This document shows positions 53,282-63,351 of a stretch of DNA of 64,000 nucleotides, in pieces. Origin of the DNA: Kuschelorhynchus macadamiae (Eukaryota > Arthropoda > Insecta > Coleoptera > Curculionidae); assembly GCA_030620095.1 (NCBI GenBank), contig JAUTXW010001306.1:1528001-1592000 (forward strand). Reading direction: 5' to 3'. How positions within the stretch are numbered: position 1 is the first letter of the stretch; each line of letters begins with the position of its first letter. The translations under genes and the position numbers were made by a program. The notes under the pieces were generated by a model. That model saw only the letters and a list, made by a program, of their open reading frames with translations. It had not been told where the DNA came from and did not search any database.

Positions 53282-54600
53282 GGTATGGGCAACCTTTGCT
53301 TAGCTAAGGGCGTAATTTCGGAATTAAATCAGGTCGCGGGCCTTAGGTAAGAAATAAGTAGATAGTAGTGAATAAAAAACAATAAAAATTCAGATATTTT
53401 TTATTTATTAATTATAATAGTATAGTCAAACACAGAAAAAACAAATGATAGTTAATGACAGACTTGAGTTTGATGCTGAGAAACAAGATGATCAATACTG
53501 GGGTCAATATAACTAGTACATACATGTGTTTTCTAAATTAACATCTTTAAGCCGAGTATCATGCTTATTTTTATTAATTTTCATGATTGAAAGGAGCTGC
53601 TCACATTTATACGTGCTACGGAATGTACAAATTATTTTTCGTGTGAATACCCTCAACTGTAGATACTTTTCTTCGAAAAGGTATGCTCTGTAGAATTTGC
53701 TTAGTTCTACATCATCAGATTTAGATTTTAAATGTGAGTCTTCTGGAAGGTGAAACGGAACATCTTTCACATTACACTTACAAGGATTTGCAAAAATATT
53801 AAAAGTGCTATCCGTATTCTTAAAATCGAAAAACCAATCAGGGAATTGCTCTGCTAGTAGTTTCAGTTCTTCAGCAAAGCGACCGTATTCAATATTTTCG
53901 TGAAAAATGAAAACAGTTTTTACTTCTCATTTGTGTTTACCACAAGCGAATTTTGATTTAAAAAGCTTTAAGATGACGATACAGCCGATTTATCAATTGC
54001 CTTTTTTAGTTTCAAGGTCAGGTCGTTTAAGTGTCCTGTGATGTCTACCAGGAATGCCAAGTCACAAAGCCATGTTGGATGACAAATTTGCGGCAATGTT
54101 TTTTGATTTCCATAAAATCGGCTATTTCTTTTCTAAGGTCATAAAATCTTTTTAGTATTTTACTTTGCTTAGCCATCTTACTTCGCGGTGGTATGTCACA
54201 TCATCGTGTTCTGAAAAGAGTTCATCCAAAAATGGTTAAAACTGGCAATGGTTAAAGCCGCAGGATCTAAAGAAATTGATGATACATCTACGGAATACGA
54301 TACATAAATAAACAATATTATTTAAGCAAGCATTAGAAATTATATTATTTACCTTAAGCAAGAAAATGACTTCGATGTTTTCATTACTTTGGAACTAACT
54401 TTATCACTAGCTTTAACAACACTGTCTAGATTTGATATTTGTGAATGGAACATTTGTTGCTGTTTCCCTAAATCGGTAGTGAGTTTTTAAATTTTATCCT
54501 TTCTTAACTTGCCCGTAAGTAAATTATATTCAGCTAAATGCATGCTGGAGTAATGTCGCTTAATATTGTATTCTTTTAAAACAGAATTCAGGAAACAAAG
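53282..54600 (-). mobile_element. hAT (GTF2IRD2/ZBED-like) element remnant
   Basis: Minus-strand hAT relic distinct from the previous one. The left boundary near 53282 reads AGGTATGGGCAACCTTTGC, similar to the CAGGGGTGGGCAACC ends of Charlie-type hATs. The transposase pieces run from about 54600 to 53513. The right terminal repeat was not found. Confidence 0.7.
53513..54600 (-). pseudogene. hAT transposase (GTF2IRD2-like), broken
   Basis: From 54600 down, in several frames: YNIKRHYSSMHLAEYNLLTG (C-terminal part of a zinc-finger-like BED region), LGKQQQMFHSQISNLDSVV, LFSEHDDVTYHREVRW, WLCDLAFLVDITGHLNDLTL, and the last open piece 53513-53770 with TRKIICTFRSTYKCEQLLSI and MKINKNKHDTRLKDVNLEN, matching 'TYxCExxFSxMKxxKxxxRxxLTDxxLE'. 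The order and motifs match the GTF2IRD2/ZBED branch of hAT transposases. Each segment is separated by frame breaks; the gene is dead. Confidence 0.75.
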
Positions 54601-56533
54601 TCTAATTTAAGAAAATAAGCAAAATATATATATAATGGTCTGAAAAAACTAATTAGTACGCTCCTGAAGTAAAATTAACATTCGAAAAGGCAAAATTGTA
54701 TTTACTTTTTTTTTCAAAACGTCCTTGGAGAAGACAAAACGATTAAAAGAATAGTCCTCTTATTAAGAGTTTATAATTTAGAAAGAAAAATGTTGAAAAA
54801 AATGCGTATTATAAGAAAAAAAAATAATTAAAAAAGAAGCAAATCAGATATTAAAATTTTCAGAAATAAGTTTTTTTCTAAAAGCCCATTTTTTAAGTAC
54901 ATAATAAATAAATTTTTGCTCTTGACAAAGTTAATGTAAAAAAACCTACCTTGCCTTATCCCTTTTTATATACCAGACCAAACTAACCCCTAAAACACCC
55001 GTACCATAAAAGTTTTAAACATAAGCCTACAAAATGTTAAAAACTATTTGCAATCAAACCATTTTGTTTACAAGTCATAGCCATTTAAATTTAGGTCAAA
55101 TTTTAAGAAAATGCACTTCTATTGCACAATAGTGTAGTTTAATTTCTTTCTCCCCGGCAGGAAAACAACTAATACATTTCCCTGTCCAGGATTCGAAGAT
55201 GACGGCAGTAGAAAAGAATATTGTATCTTTTTTTTTATGCTACTTAAGACATGCTTTAGAATAATAACTTCGAAAGGAAAACCGTCTCTGTTTCTTACGA
55301 GTTACGAAAACAATTAACGAGATTTAAAATTATTCAAACGTGGAATTCAATAAACCGTATTTCTAAAATTTGTTTTATCTCGGGTAATCTTATTTACGCA
55401 AATTCTGAACTTCGGGCAAAAAGGTGTCGTTGAATGTTAAAAGCAAGTTTCTGTGCGACTAAAATTGTTAAAATGTTTTGCCGTCTAAGGCACCTAAGAA
55501 AAAACAGCGAAACAATTTGCCAGGTCATCGTCTTGAATGAGATAAACTTTTGAGAGTTTAGTTTCTCCAGTTCTTTGAGAGAATGAGTTCGAAATTATCT
55601 GGCACAGCAGGTGATGATTTATGAAGTTAAATGGTCTAATAAAAATGGAAATTGAGCAGTAAATCATTGCATAATGCTCCGTATATATTATACCAAAGTT
55701 CGACTATACTCTGAATAGACCATTAAACAAATAGAATACCACCTAAATGGTTTCTAACTTTGCCATCTATCAGGAAACGAAAGTCATCGAAAGATTTCCG
55801 CAGATATTAATTATCTATCCTATTTGCCTTTTTAAAACAAAATTTTGTTTTGCTTTTTAAATTCCCAATGGCTTCAAATATGCATTAAAATATTTCTCAG
55901 CAAGTTAATCTAAATCGCACTATTGACAAAACTGTCACAATACTTAAGAAGAAAATTGGATAATTGATTTATCTACTAATTGTAAAAATTTCATATTAAT
56001 TACCAATTGACAAAATAATTTTAAAGTTGTTTTTTTTAATTATGAAAATTTTAAATTAAATCTTTGAACGTAATTTAGAAAATACAATGTTAAAGAAGGT
56101 AGTCTGCTATAAAACTAGAATCATGAAAAGCTTTTCGATTAATTGTCATCTAAATACCGATAAGGTAAAAAATCGGTAAATTGGTTTGTACCCCGAACAT
56201 TTCTTGTACAGAATTTAGCTTCACACAGAATAATATACTTTATATAGACTGTAATTCAAAGAATCACCCTTCGAACGGAATCATTCGATTTCGGATGTAA
56301 ATGTAAAAATTTTGTTATCTTAATATTTTTATCTAGATAAGATAAAGATAATTCTGTTTATAAACTGTGTTAGATTTACAAATTTAAACATATTTATTTA
56401 TTGTTGATGCATATCACATTTGCCGGTATTGTAGTTTCTTGCTCATGTGGTTTATGACTTACGATCTTTTTTCTTTCTGTGCTTGATTGTATATTTGAAA
56501 TACGTTATCGGGTAGCTGCCTTATATAATATTA
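54601..56533. other. AT-rich, no recognisable gene
   Basis: Roughly 1.9 kb without any frame or motif I can assign. Confidence 0.55.
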
Positions 56534-56785
56534 ATGCACAGCTTGCCTCTAGAGTTTACACATTTTAATGTAAGATCTCTTTTGTCTAACTTTTTTGTAT
56601 TTGTCGATTTTATCTCACAACCTACTCGAATCACGGACACATCTACGAGTCTAATTATTATTGTTCGTTCTTCCCCTGAAATTATAACTAATATCAACGT
56701 GTTAAATCAAGACGATATATTCGATCACAAAATGGTAACTTGCGAATTAAAAATTGTAAAAAGTATTAAACCTCCACCTATATGA
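56534..56785 (+). pseudogene. APE-type endonuclease, internally deleted
   Basis: An 83-codon frame with FTHFNVRSLLSNF (HFNVRSL at the N-terminus of the APE domain) joined directly to ISQPTRITDTSTSLIIIV and DIFDHKMVTCELKI (SDH-type His motif, here FDH). In an intact domain more than 100 residues would lie between the two parts, so there is an internal deletion at about residue 26. The product could not nick DNA. It is the 5' end of the surviving LINE sequence. Confidence 0.8.
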
Positions 56786-57061
56786 ATAAAAAACTTTAAG
56801 AAACCATGCTAATAAGGCCGCAAAATTAGAAAAAAAATCTTTTTTGCAGCACTCTTTTCACACTAACCCTAAAATGTTCTGGAAAACTTTAAACTATTTC
56901 AATCTCACGTCAAATAACAATGGTAATGCAGTAAATCTTGAAGATTTTTGGTACTGTTACTTTCTTTGGATAATGAAGAATTTTTGCAAGAGACATATTT
57001 TAACAAGTATTACTCCGAAAATATAAATAAATTTAACTTTGCTGCTATTTCAGAAATTTAG

Positions 57062-58125
57062 GTGGATAAAATTATTACTAACATTAAAACTAACGCTTCT
57101 GGTTCCGAAGAAATTAATTTAAAAATGTTGCTTTTCTTAGTTCCACATATAACTCCACATTTGACCTTATTTTTTAATAAATGTCTGGAACTTCGAAAAT
57201 TTCCGGTAGATTGGAAAATGGCAAATATCATCCCTGTGCCTAAATGTTCAAATCCCTCTTTTATCAACAATTTTCGACCTACAAGTATTCTTCCGACTCT
57301 TTTGAAGGTACTGGAAAAAATCGTTTCTCTTCAACTACTAAGTTACTTAAGAGAAAATAGTTTTCTACCATTAACTTAATTACTACATTACTTTTAAAAC
57401 TAATTAAAATCATAGTACTTCAACTGCTCTTTTAAAAATTACCAATGACTTGTATACTGCCTGTGATAATAATCAGAATATTGTGTTATTCTACATGATT
57501 ATAGTTAAGCTTTTGACACCATATTACATGATATATTACAAGTTAAGCTTATATACTTTGGATTTGATCAAATACCATGATATATTCAATTCCTTTTATT
57601 TAGATAGAAGATTTGCCCAAGAAAGCATCCTTGGATCTCTCATATTTTCCATTTATAACGCTGATTTTTTTCAAGTTCTTGAGTCATTGTGGGAGCCATA
57701 AATATGCAGACGATACACAACTATATCTATCATTTAATAGCACATTCCTTGAAACAACAGCTGATCAAATTAACAACGATTTAAAAACTATTGTGTTCAT
57801 ATCGGAGGTTCATGGATTGATCCTTAATGAAAACAAAACAAAATTGATTTTATTTGGGAAGCATAGGGTAGCCCTTGAAAATAACCGAAACTTTTGTATC
57901 AAAATTAACAACACCTTACTGAAACCAGGTGTGGAATGCAAAAACTTAGGTCTCATAATTGACAATGACCTGAGATTTTCAAACTATATTTCTAGTCTAA
58001 TTAAAAAATCGTTTTTTAAACTTAAACTGCTTTATATACATCGTCAAATATTTGACACTAACCTTAAACTAAAATTATCTGACTCCTTGGTCCTATCAAA
58101 CTTGTATTACTGCATATTGGCCTGA
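57062..58125 (+). pseudogene. CR1/Jockey-like reverse transcriptase
   Basis: Frame 57062-57379 has VDKIITNIKTNASGSEEINL, FPVDWKMANIIPVPKCSN and NNFRPTSILPTLLKVLEKIV (NxRPxSxL of the RT N-terminus). After a damaged stretch (57400-57640) the frame 57613-58125 carries KYADDTQLYLSFN (catalytic YADD, about 57705), VHGLILNENKTKLILFG, VECKNLGLIIDNDLRFSNYI and LKLKLSDSLVLSNLYYCIL. The middle part is degraded, including the region that should hold the first catalytic Asp. The LINE reading resumes beyond 60452 with NRLPLDVRMYPG near 60555-60590. Confidence 0.85.
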
Positions 58126-58359
58126 TCCAACCCAACGAGAGAAATACAGAATTCAAAAAATTCAGAACGCATTGTCTGAGGTTTGCCTACAATATTAAAA
58201 AGTTCGACCACATTTATCCCTGTCTCAGAAGTTCCGGATGGTTTAATATTGATGAACGATACCCGCTTCAGATGTCTCGTTTCGTTTACAAAATTATCAG
58301 TGAGAAAACGCCAGTTTACTTGTACAATTTACTTAAAGGAGGGTATGATATTCATAACT

Positions 58360-60451
58360 ACGCTTAGGATATATATGCAATTGCATGAAAGCATACGCAA
58401 ATGCATATTTTGGCAATTTTCTATTTAAATGCATATTTTGCAGTTATTACAGCAAAAATGCATATATTCAAATATTTCTGAATATATTTTTATTTCCCAA
58501 GACAAATTTGATGTATTTCAAATATAACCCATCATAATAAAGTAATAAAAAATCTCTAGTTGCTGGCAGGCCAAGGATTTTACCCATCCTTTCTTAAAAT
58601 TGTTATAGGTACCAAATAAAACATCTGTGCTTTAAAAACTATGGATTTACCGCGGATTTACAATCATAAATATGCACGTTTTAAGAATGTTAGAAATAAT
58701 TTTTCAATTTAGTTTACATATTGTGGCATATTGTCCAATATGCCGAAAGAAAAGCATTCATTAAGTGCGGTATTAAATCAATTCGCGAAAGATTTTCCTG
58801 ATTTTACGACTGACGCTTTGTGCTGTTTTGTAAATATTGTGATGTTTCTGTTACTGCGAACCAGAAATTCCAAGTGACACAACACACTGAAACTACAAAG
58901 CATCAGATCCAAAAAAGTAAAAAGTGTGCTCAGAAACAAGTTTTAATCACCACAGCATTTTCACCAGGACCGGGACCCAAACGAACAAAGTTCAATGAGG
59001 ATTTGTGCAAGGTGTTTTTTAGTGCGGATATTCCACTGTATAAATTAAGTAATCCTGCCCTGAAGTCATTTTTAGAGCAGTACACAACAAAAGACATCAA
59101 TTCCACGTTAATCCACATTAAGGAAAAACTAAGTTCCAGATTTGTACGATAAGACAGTTACCGAATTGCGGGAAAAAGTAGAAGATAAAAGTATATGGGT
59201 GTCACTAGATAAAACAACTGATGTGGAACAGAGATGTGTTGTTAATTTTGTTTTTGGTGTTTTGGGTGTAGAAGCAGAATGGGATAAATCATATTTACTT
59301 ACAATGAAGACCTTAGACAAAGTAAATCATTCAACTGTTGTTGGATTTTTCAACGACTCTCTCACTCTTTTTACGGCCCAGTGGGATTAAATATGATAAA
59401 GTATTAGTGGCAATTACAAATGCTGTTCCATACGTGTGTAAATCAATGAGTGGTCTACAAATATTGTACCCTAAAATGATACATGCCACATGTCTTGCCC
59501 ATGGACTTCATCGAGTTGCAGAACAAGTTCGTGCTTTTCATCCGCGAGTGAACGTTCTAATTTGCTCGGTGAAGAAAGTATTCCTAAAAGCTCCGACTCG
59601 GGTAGAAGAATTTAGGGAAACTGCGGGAAACATCCCCCCGCCCCCATCACCAATTGTAACTAGATGGGGAACTTGGATAAACGCTGCCATTTATTACGCA
59701 GAACATTTCGAGGCAATAAAAACATAGTCAACCAATTTAATGCGGAATACTCACATTGTATACAAGAAGCACAAAACGTTTTGCGCAAAGAAGATGTACG
59801 TGAGGATTTAATTTACATTAAAAACAATTTTTCTTGGTTGTCTTATACCATAAATGAGTGAAACTATAACTAACACTAAAAGTAAAGCAATTTCTCAAAA
59901 ATTAGCTACGGTTTTACAAAAGTTTGAAAACTATTAGTGCAGTTTTGGACAATAGACATTGAATCCAGATAATGAACAATTTTTAATAAACAGTGATTTG
60001 AATTTGTGTGAATATGTTCCAATTGTATCTTGTGATGTTGAACGAGTATTTTGTCTACTGTTGTCAGATAATAGAAGAAAATTTGAATTTGATAATTTGT
60101 TACATCATATAGTTATAAAATGTAACCGCAACTTGTTGAATAGCGTAAACAATAAATTTTAAACAGGTTTATTCTTTAGTTAGTTTGTTTAGTTAGCTAT
60201 ATATCAAAATTTTATTTAAAAAAATACTTTTATTATATAGTTGTATTAATATAATATTTACTGGTAAAAATAGCCTCTTAAGGATACCTTGAAGTGTAAA
60301 TAATATAATATTTTAATTGCTATACTTTTGCTTTATTTCTGTTTTTTTGATCCGATAATAAATGCATTTTTAAGTGCATATTTTTACTTGTTTCGGAGCA
60401 TATTTGCATGCATATTTTTAGATATTTAAATGCATATTTATCCTAAGCCTG
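58360..60451 (+). mobile_element. Nested hAT transposon with TIRs and 8-bp duplication
   Basis: 2092 bp. The left end starts ACGCTTAGGATATATATGCA and the right end, reverse-complemented, CAGGCTTAGGATAAATATGC; the outer bases suggest one base lost on the left. Flanks are TCATAACT (58352-58359) and TCATAACC (60452-60459), an 8-bp target duplication with one difference, as expected for hAT. It is inserted in the LINE described above. Confidence 0.92.
58740..60162 (+). pseudogene. hAT transposase (BED zinc finger), frameshifted
   Basis: A frame starting MPKEKHSLSAVLNQFAKDF shifts near 58815 to the next one (58820-59152) with LFCKYCDVSVTANQKFQVTQ followed by H-x5-H, a CxxC...H...H BED finger. Then KSIWVSLDKTTDVEQRCVV (first catalytic Asp, SLDxTTD), TLDKVNHSTVV, MIHATCLAHGLHRVAEQVR (CxxH region), IVTRWGTWINAAIYYA and, after a gap, YVPIVSCDVERVFCLLLSDN (dimerisation domain, 59960-60162). 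Five or more frame breaks and a deletion in the middle mean it cannot make an active enzyme. The order matches CGGBP1/ZBED-like insect hATs. Confidence 0.88.
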
Positions 60452-60790
60452 TCATAACCTTACAACTAGTCACAGAGAACTGTTTAACATACCTAGGCAC
60501 ACACCTCTGCTATTTTTGAGCGATCGTTTAGCTAAAAAGCTGTCGTTGCTTATAATCGCCTCCCACTAGACGTCAGGATGTATCCCGGCCGCCTATGCAG
60601 TAACAGCACGTGTGCTAGAAAGTCGAACATTCCGAAGTCGTGGCTAGTAACGGCACTTGCTAGCAGCATATGAGTAATAAAACGCGGCTAGAAAATCTGA
60701 TTTCCGAAAGTATTGGCTTGTAATGACACTCGTTCTACTGCCGATAATAAAAAAGAGCACCCTTACTGTAAATAACTATATACTAACAAT

Positions 60791-60914
60791 ATTAAAACAA
60801 ATACCAATAAAGTACAGCAGTATTTTATTACATTACTCATGTATTATTTTACAAAAGTAAAACAAATACCTACCAATACGGTAAAGCAGTGCTTTCTTAC
60901 ATTACTCATGTATT
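60791..60914. repeat. Internal direct repeat of foldback element
   Basis: Two imperfect direct copies of about 55 bp: one near 60791-60847 and one near 60861-60914. Both read AAAACAAATACC, then CAGTxxTTxTTACATTACTC, and end CATGTATTAT. Function unknown. Confidence 0.75.
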
Positions 60915-61339
60915 ATAAACTTTCGTAGTATATATTCTGGAAACTAAAGTGATTAGTTTTGACAAATAATATAATTTTTTTCGTTTTCAGTAATTCCACA
61001 CTTTTACGGCATTTTTAATGGTAATTATTGTCTTAGACAAATAAATTCGGACAATGGAAACAAAATTCGAATAGTCGTAGATAAAGTATACTTGTTGTTT
61101 GTATAGTATTTGTATTATGGCTATATTATACAACCTTTAGATTGGGTATTATTGCCTATACATTATACGCTTGTTAAGTAATGTTTAAATAGTGCCCCAA
61201 TACGACAAAAATAAACTGAGAAGTTTTTTCTTTGGTTTTTTTGTAATTGGTTTAATATAAGATGCGTACATGGAAAAACCAAATATTTTTTTTTAATTTA
61301 ATGGTATGTCCTTAGATGGGCTTCACAATAAGACAAATA

Positions 61340-61365
61340 TACAGTGACTTTATAAAGTCACTGTA
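61340..61365. repeat. 26-bp perfect palindrome
   Basis: The bases TACAGTGACTTTA are followed directly by their exact reverse complement, with no loop. It sits inside the foldback element. Confidence 0.9.
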
Positions 61366-62093
61366 GACACATAAGCCAATAAGTGTAAGATATAAGAAAA
61401 AGTTATTTTTCATAAGTTTTTGTTTGAAGAATTATTAAGATTCGCGTGATCAGAAATACTTTTTTTTTAAATAAGGATCATGAAAATATAAAAATGTGAT
61501 TGTCAAAATCAAAATAATTTTAAAAATGAATTTTTAAAACAGAAAAAAATTTCTTTATCCATATCTATATTTTCAACTATGCAAACAAAACATCAAAAAT
61601 AAATAAAACACATAATCTGTATATTTCTCCACATGGCAAATACCGATACATAGATTACGTGCTGTTTCCCATTCTACATTCTAGCACACGTGCTATTACT
61701 AATTATGACTTCGGCGTTCCGAGCTTAAACGATGTTTCTAGCCAGCGTGCTGTTACTGTATATGCATCCCGGCCTCGCAACATTTGACCGTAAATTAAAA
61801 TATATCGTTAAATCTACTAGATGTCAATAAATCTCTGTAATCTTACGTTTACACTACTCAACATGAACTTTTATTTTTTAAATAATTTATATTAAGCTGT
61901 TTACCATTTTCTATTGCTACTGTTATAGCTATAGTTTTTGGTACTAATATACTAAATGTTATCTAGCACATGTTTTTTTATAAGGGCGGTTGTATATGAG
62001 CAACCCTGTTGGATACAGCCACCCATGTTAGGATTCTCTGCAAAATAGGTTTGAATTGGAAAATAAAGACCTTTTTGTTTGTTTGTTTGTTTG

Positions 62094-62672
62094 ATAAAAT
62101 TAAAAATCATGAAATTAGAAAATCTCAGTCAAATTAGGAGAGTAAACATGCAAACAAGTTTAATAAAGCTTTTTCATGTTTCAATATGTTTTCATTTTTT
62201 CAATTACGAACAATAACACAAAAACTGTACCTCGTACCATAAAAAAAACTTTGTTAAGAATTTTTGTCCGGAATTTGGATATGTCAAGAGTAGGTAAATT
62301 ATTGATATACAGTGACAACCATTAAGTTTTTTAGGAGTTAGAATGTGAAATTGCTTGTAATAAAAGTCTAAAATATTTTCGTTACCGTATCATACACTAT
62401 TTTTTTGTCACTTGTAATGTTTTTATTAATGTTTGATATTGATATTTGTTCGCGAATATTTCGAAAACTATGAAATTTACATTAAAGTGTGTTTAACAAA
62501 GAGTATTCCGAATTTTTCTCAGAATCCAAATATCGAATTAAATTTAGAGTGTTCGAGACGAAAAACAAAAGTTACTATCAGATTCTGAAAAACTGTAGAC
62601 TTGGCAACATGGCAGATATCACTAACAAATCCGCAGTAATCTCAAACCTACCGATTTAAAAAAAATGATAAG
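62094..62672. other. AT-rich spacer
   Basis: No recognisable gene or repeat. Confidence 0.5.
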
Positions 62673-63035
62673 TAATTAAACGATTAAACGAACTTACCTG
62701 AGTGAAGTTCAATCGTAATTATATGAAGCGTCCATTCCGAAGATATTCACTATGTAGTACCGCCACTGGCGTGCTACGCGCACACATTTTTAAAGATATC
62801 GATTTTTCCCTTACGATGCTGGTGCCCTGTGATCATGTAACCATTTTAGTTTAAATGATGTAGTGTGGTAAAACAACGCATTTCTGGGTAAAAATAAATA
62901 AAATTTGGGTTGGGTGGGACAAAATATCTTCGGAATGGACGCTTCATATAATTACCATTGAACTTCACTCAGGTAAGTTCGTTTAATCGTTTAATTATAT
63001 TTCAGCGTCCATTCCGAAGATATTCACTATGTAGT
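62673..63035. repeat. Inverted/direct repeat end of a DIRS-like element
   Basis: Two inverted arms of about 75 bp (62673-62747 and 62923-62997, sharing CGAACTTACCTGAGTGAAGT) and a third, direct copy of the 32-bp block 62727-62758 (AGCGTCCATTCCGAAGATAT...) at 63004-63035. Such an arrangement of a terminal repeat plus internal complementary sequence is what DIRS-type elements carry at the 3' end. It lies just downstream, on the minus strand, of a tyrosine recombinase gene. Confidence 0.7.
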
Positions 63036-63351
63036 TGTTTAAAGCTGAGATATGCGTTGTTTGCTCCATATTATATAAGGTTAGGTAACAAAAGAAAGTA
63101 CCTGTAGGGCAATATAATGCATTTAATTGTTATTAACTAAGAAAAATAAAATAACACTTGTTATTTTTGGACATTAAGGCATATTTAGCTCTTAAATATA
63201 AACATACCTAGTGGATCTAGTAAATGAGGAAATTCAGAGTAGGTATTTAACTTAAGCCTAAAAAGAACATTGAACATTAACATATAACTAACTTAAGTCT
63301 AAAAAGGAACATTGAGCATTAACTTTGATTAATGATTAACAATAAATCTTA
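63036..63351. other. 3' untranslated part of DIRS-like element
   Basis: AT-rich; contains two copies of AACATTGA/AACATTGAGC-type sequence near 63270-63315 (CTAAAAAGAACATTG and CTAAAAAGGAACATTG). No coding sequence. Confidence 0.5.

Larger units (their letters stand above)
60591..61761. mobile_element. Foldback DNA element nested in LINE
   Basis: About 1.17 kb. The ends are inverted: CAGTAACAGCACGTGTGCTA at 60598 and, on the other strand at 61758, CAGTAACAGCACGCTGGCTA. Subterminal parts repeat a TAGTAAC/GCAC/TGCTAG theme. A direct repeat ATGTATCCCGGCC (60578-60590) and ATGCATCCCGGCC (61762-61774) flanks it, matching a split LINE reading frame (VRMYPG and MHPGLATF). Non-autonomous; no transposase. 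Confidence 0.72.
56534..62093 (+). mobile_element. CR1/Jockey-like LINE with two nested insertions
   Basis: Plus-strand non-LTR element. It begins with a fragment of its APE-type endonuclease (56534-56785) and runs through RT (57062-58125), a thumb/C-terminal part that is split by a hAT element (58360-60451) and by a foldback element (about 60591-61761), and a 3' UTR that ends in AATAAAGACC and a (TTTG)n tail (62074-62093). Without the insertions the LINE part is about 2.3 kb. Confidence 0.85.
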
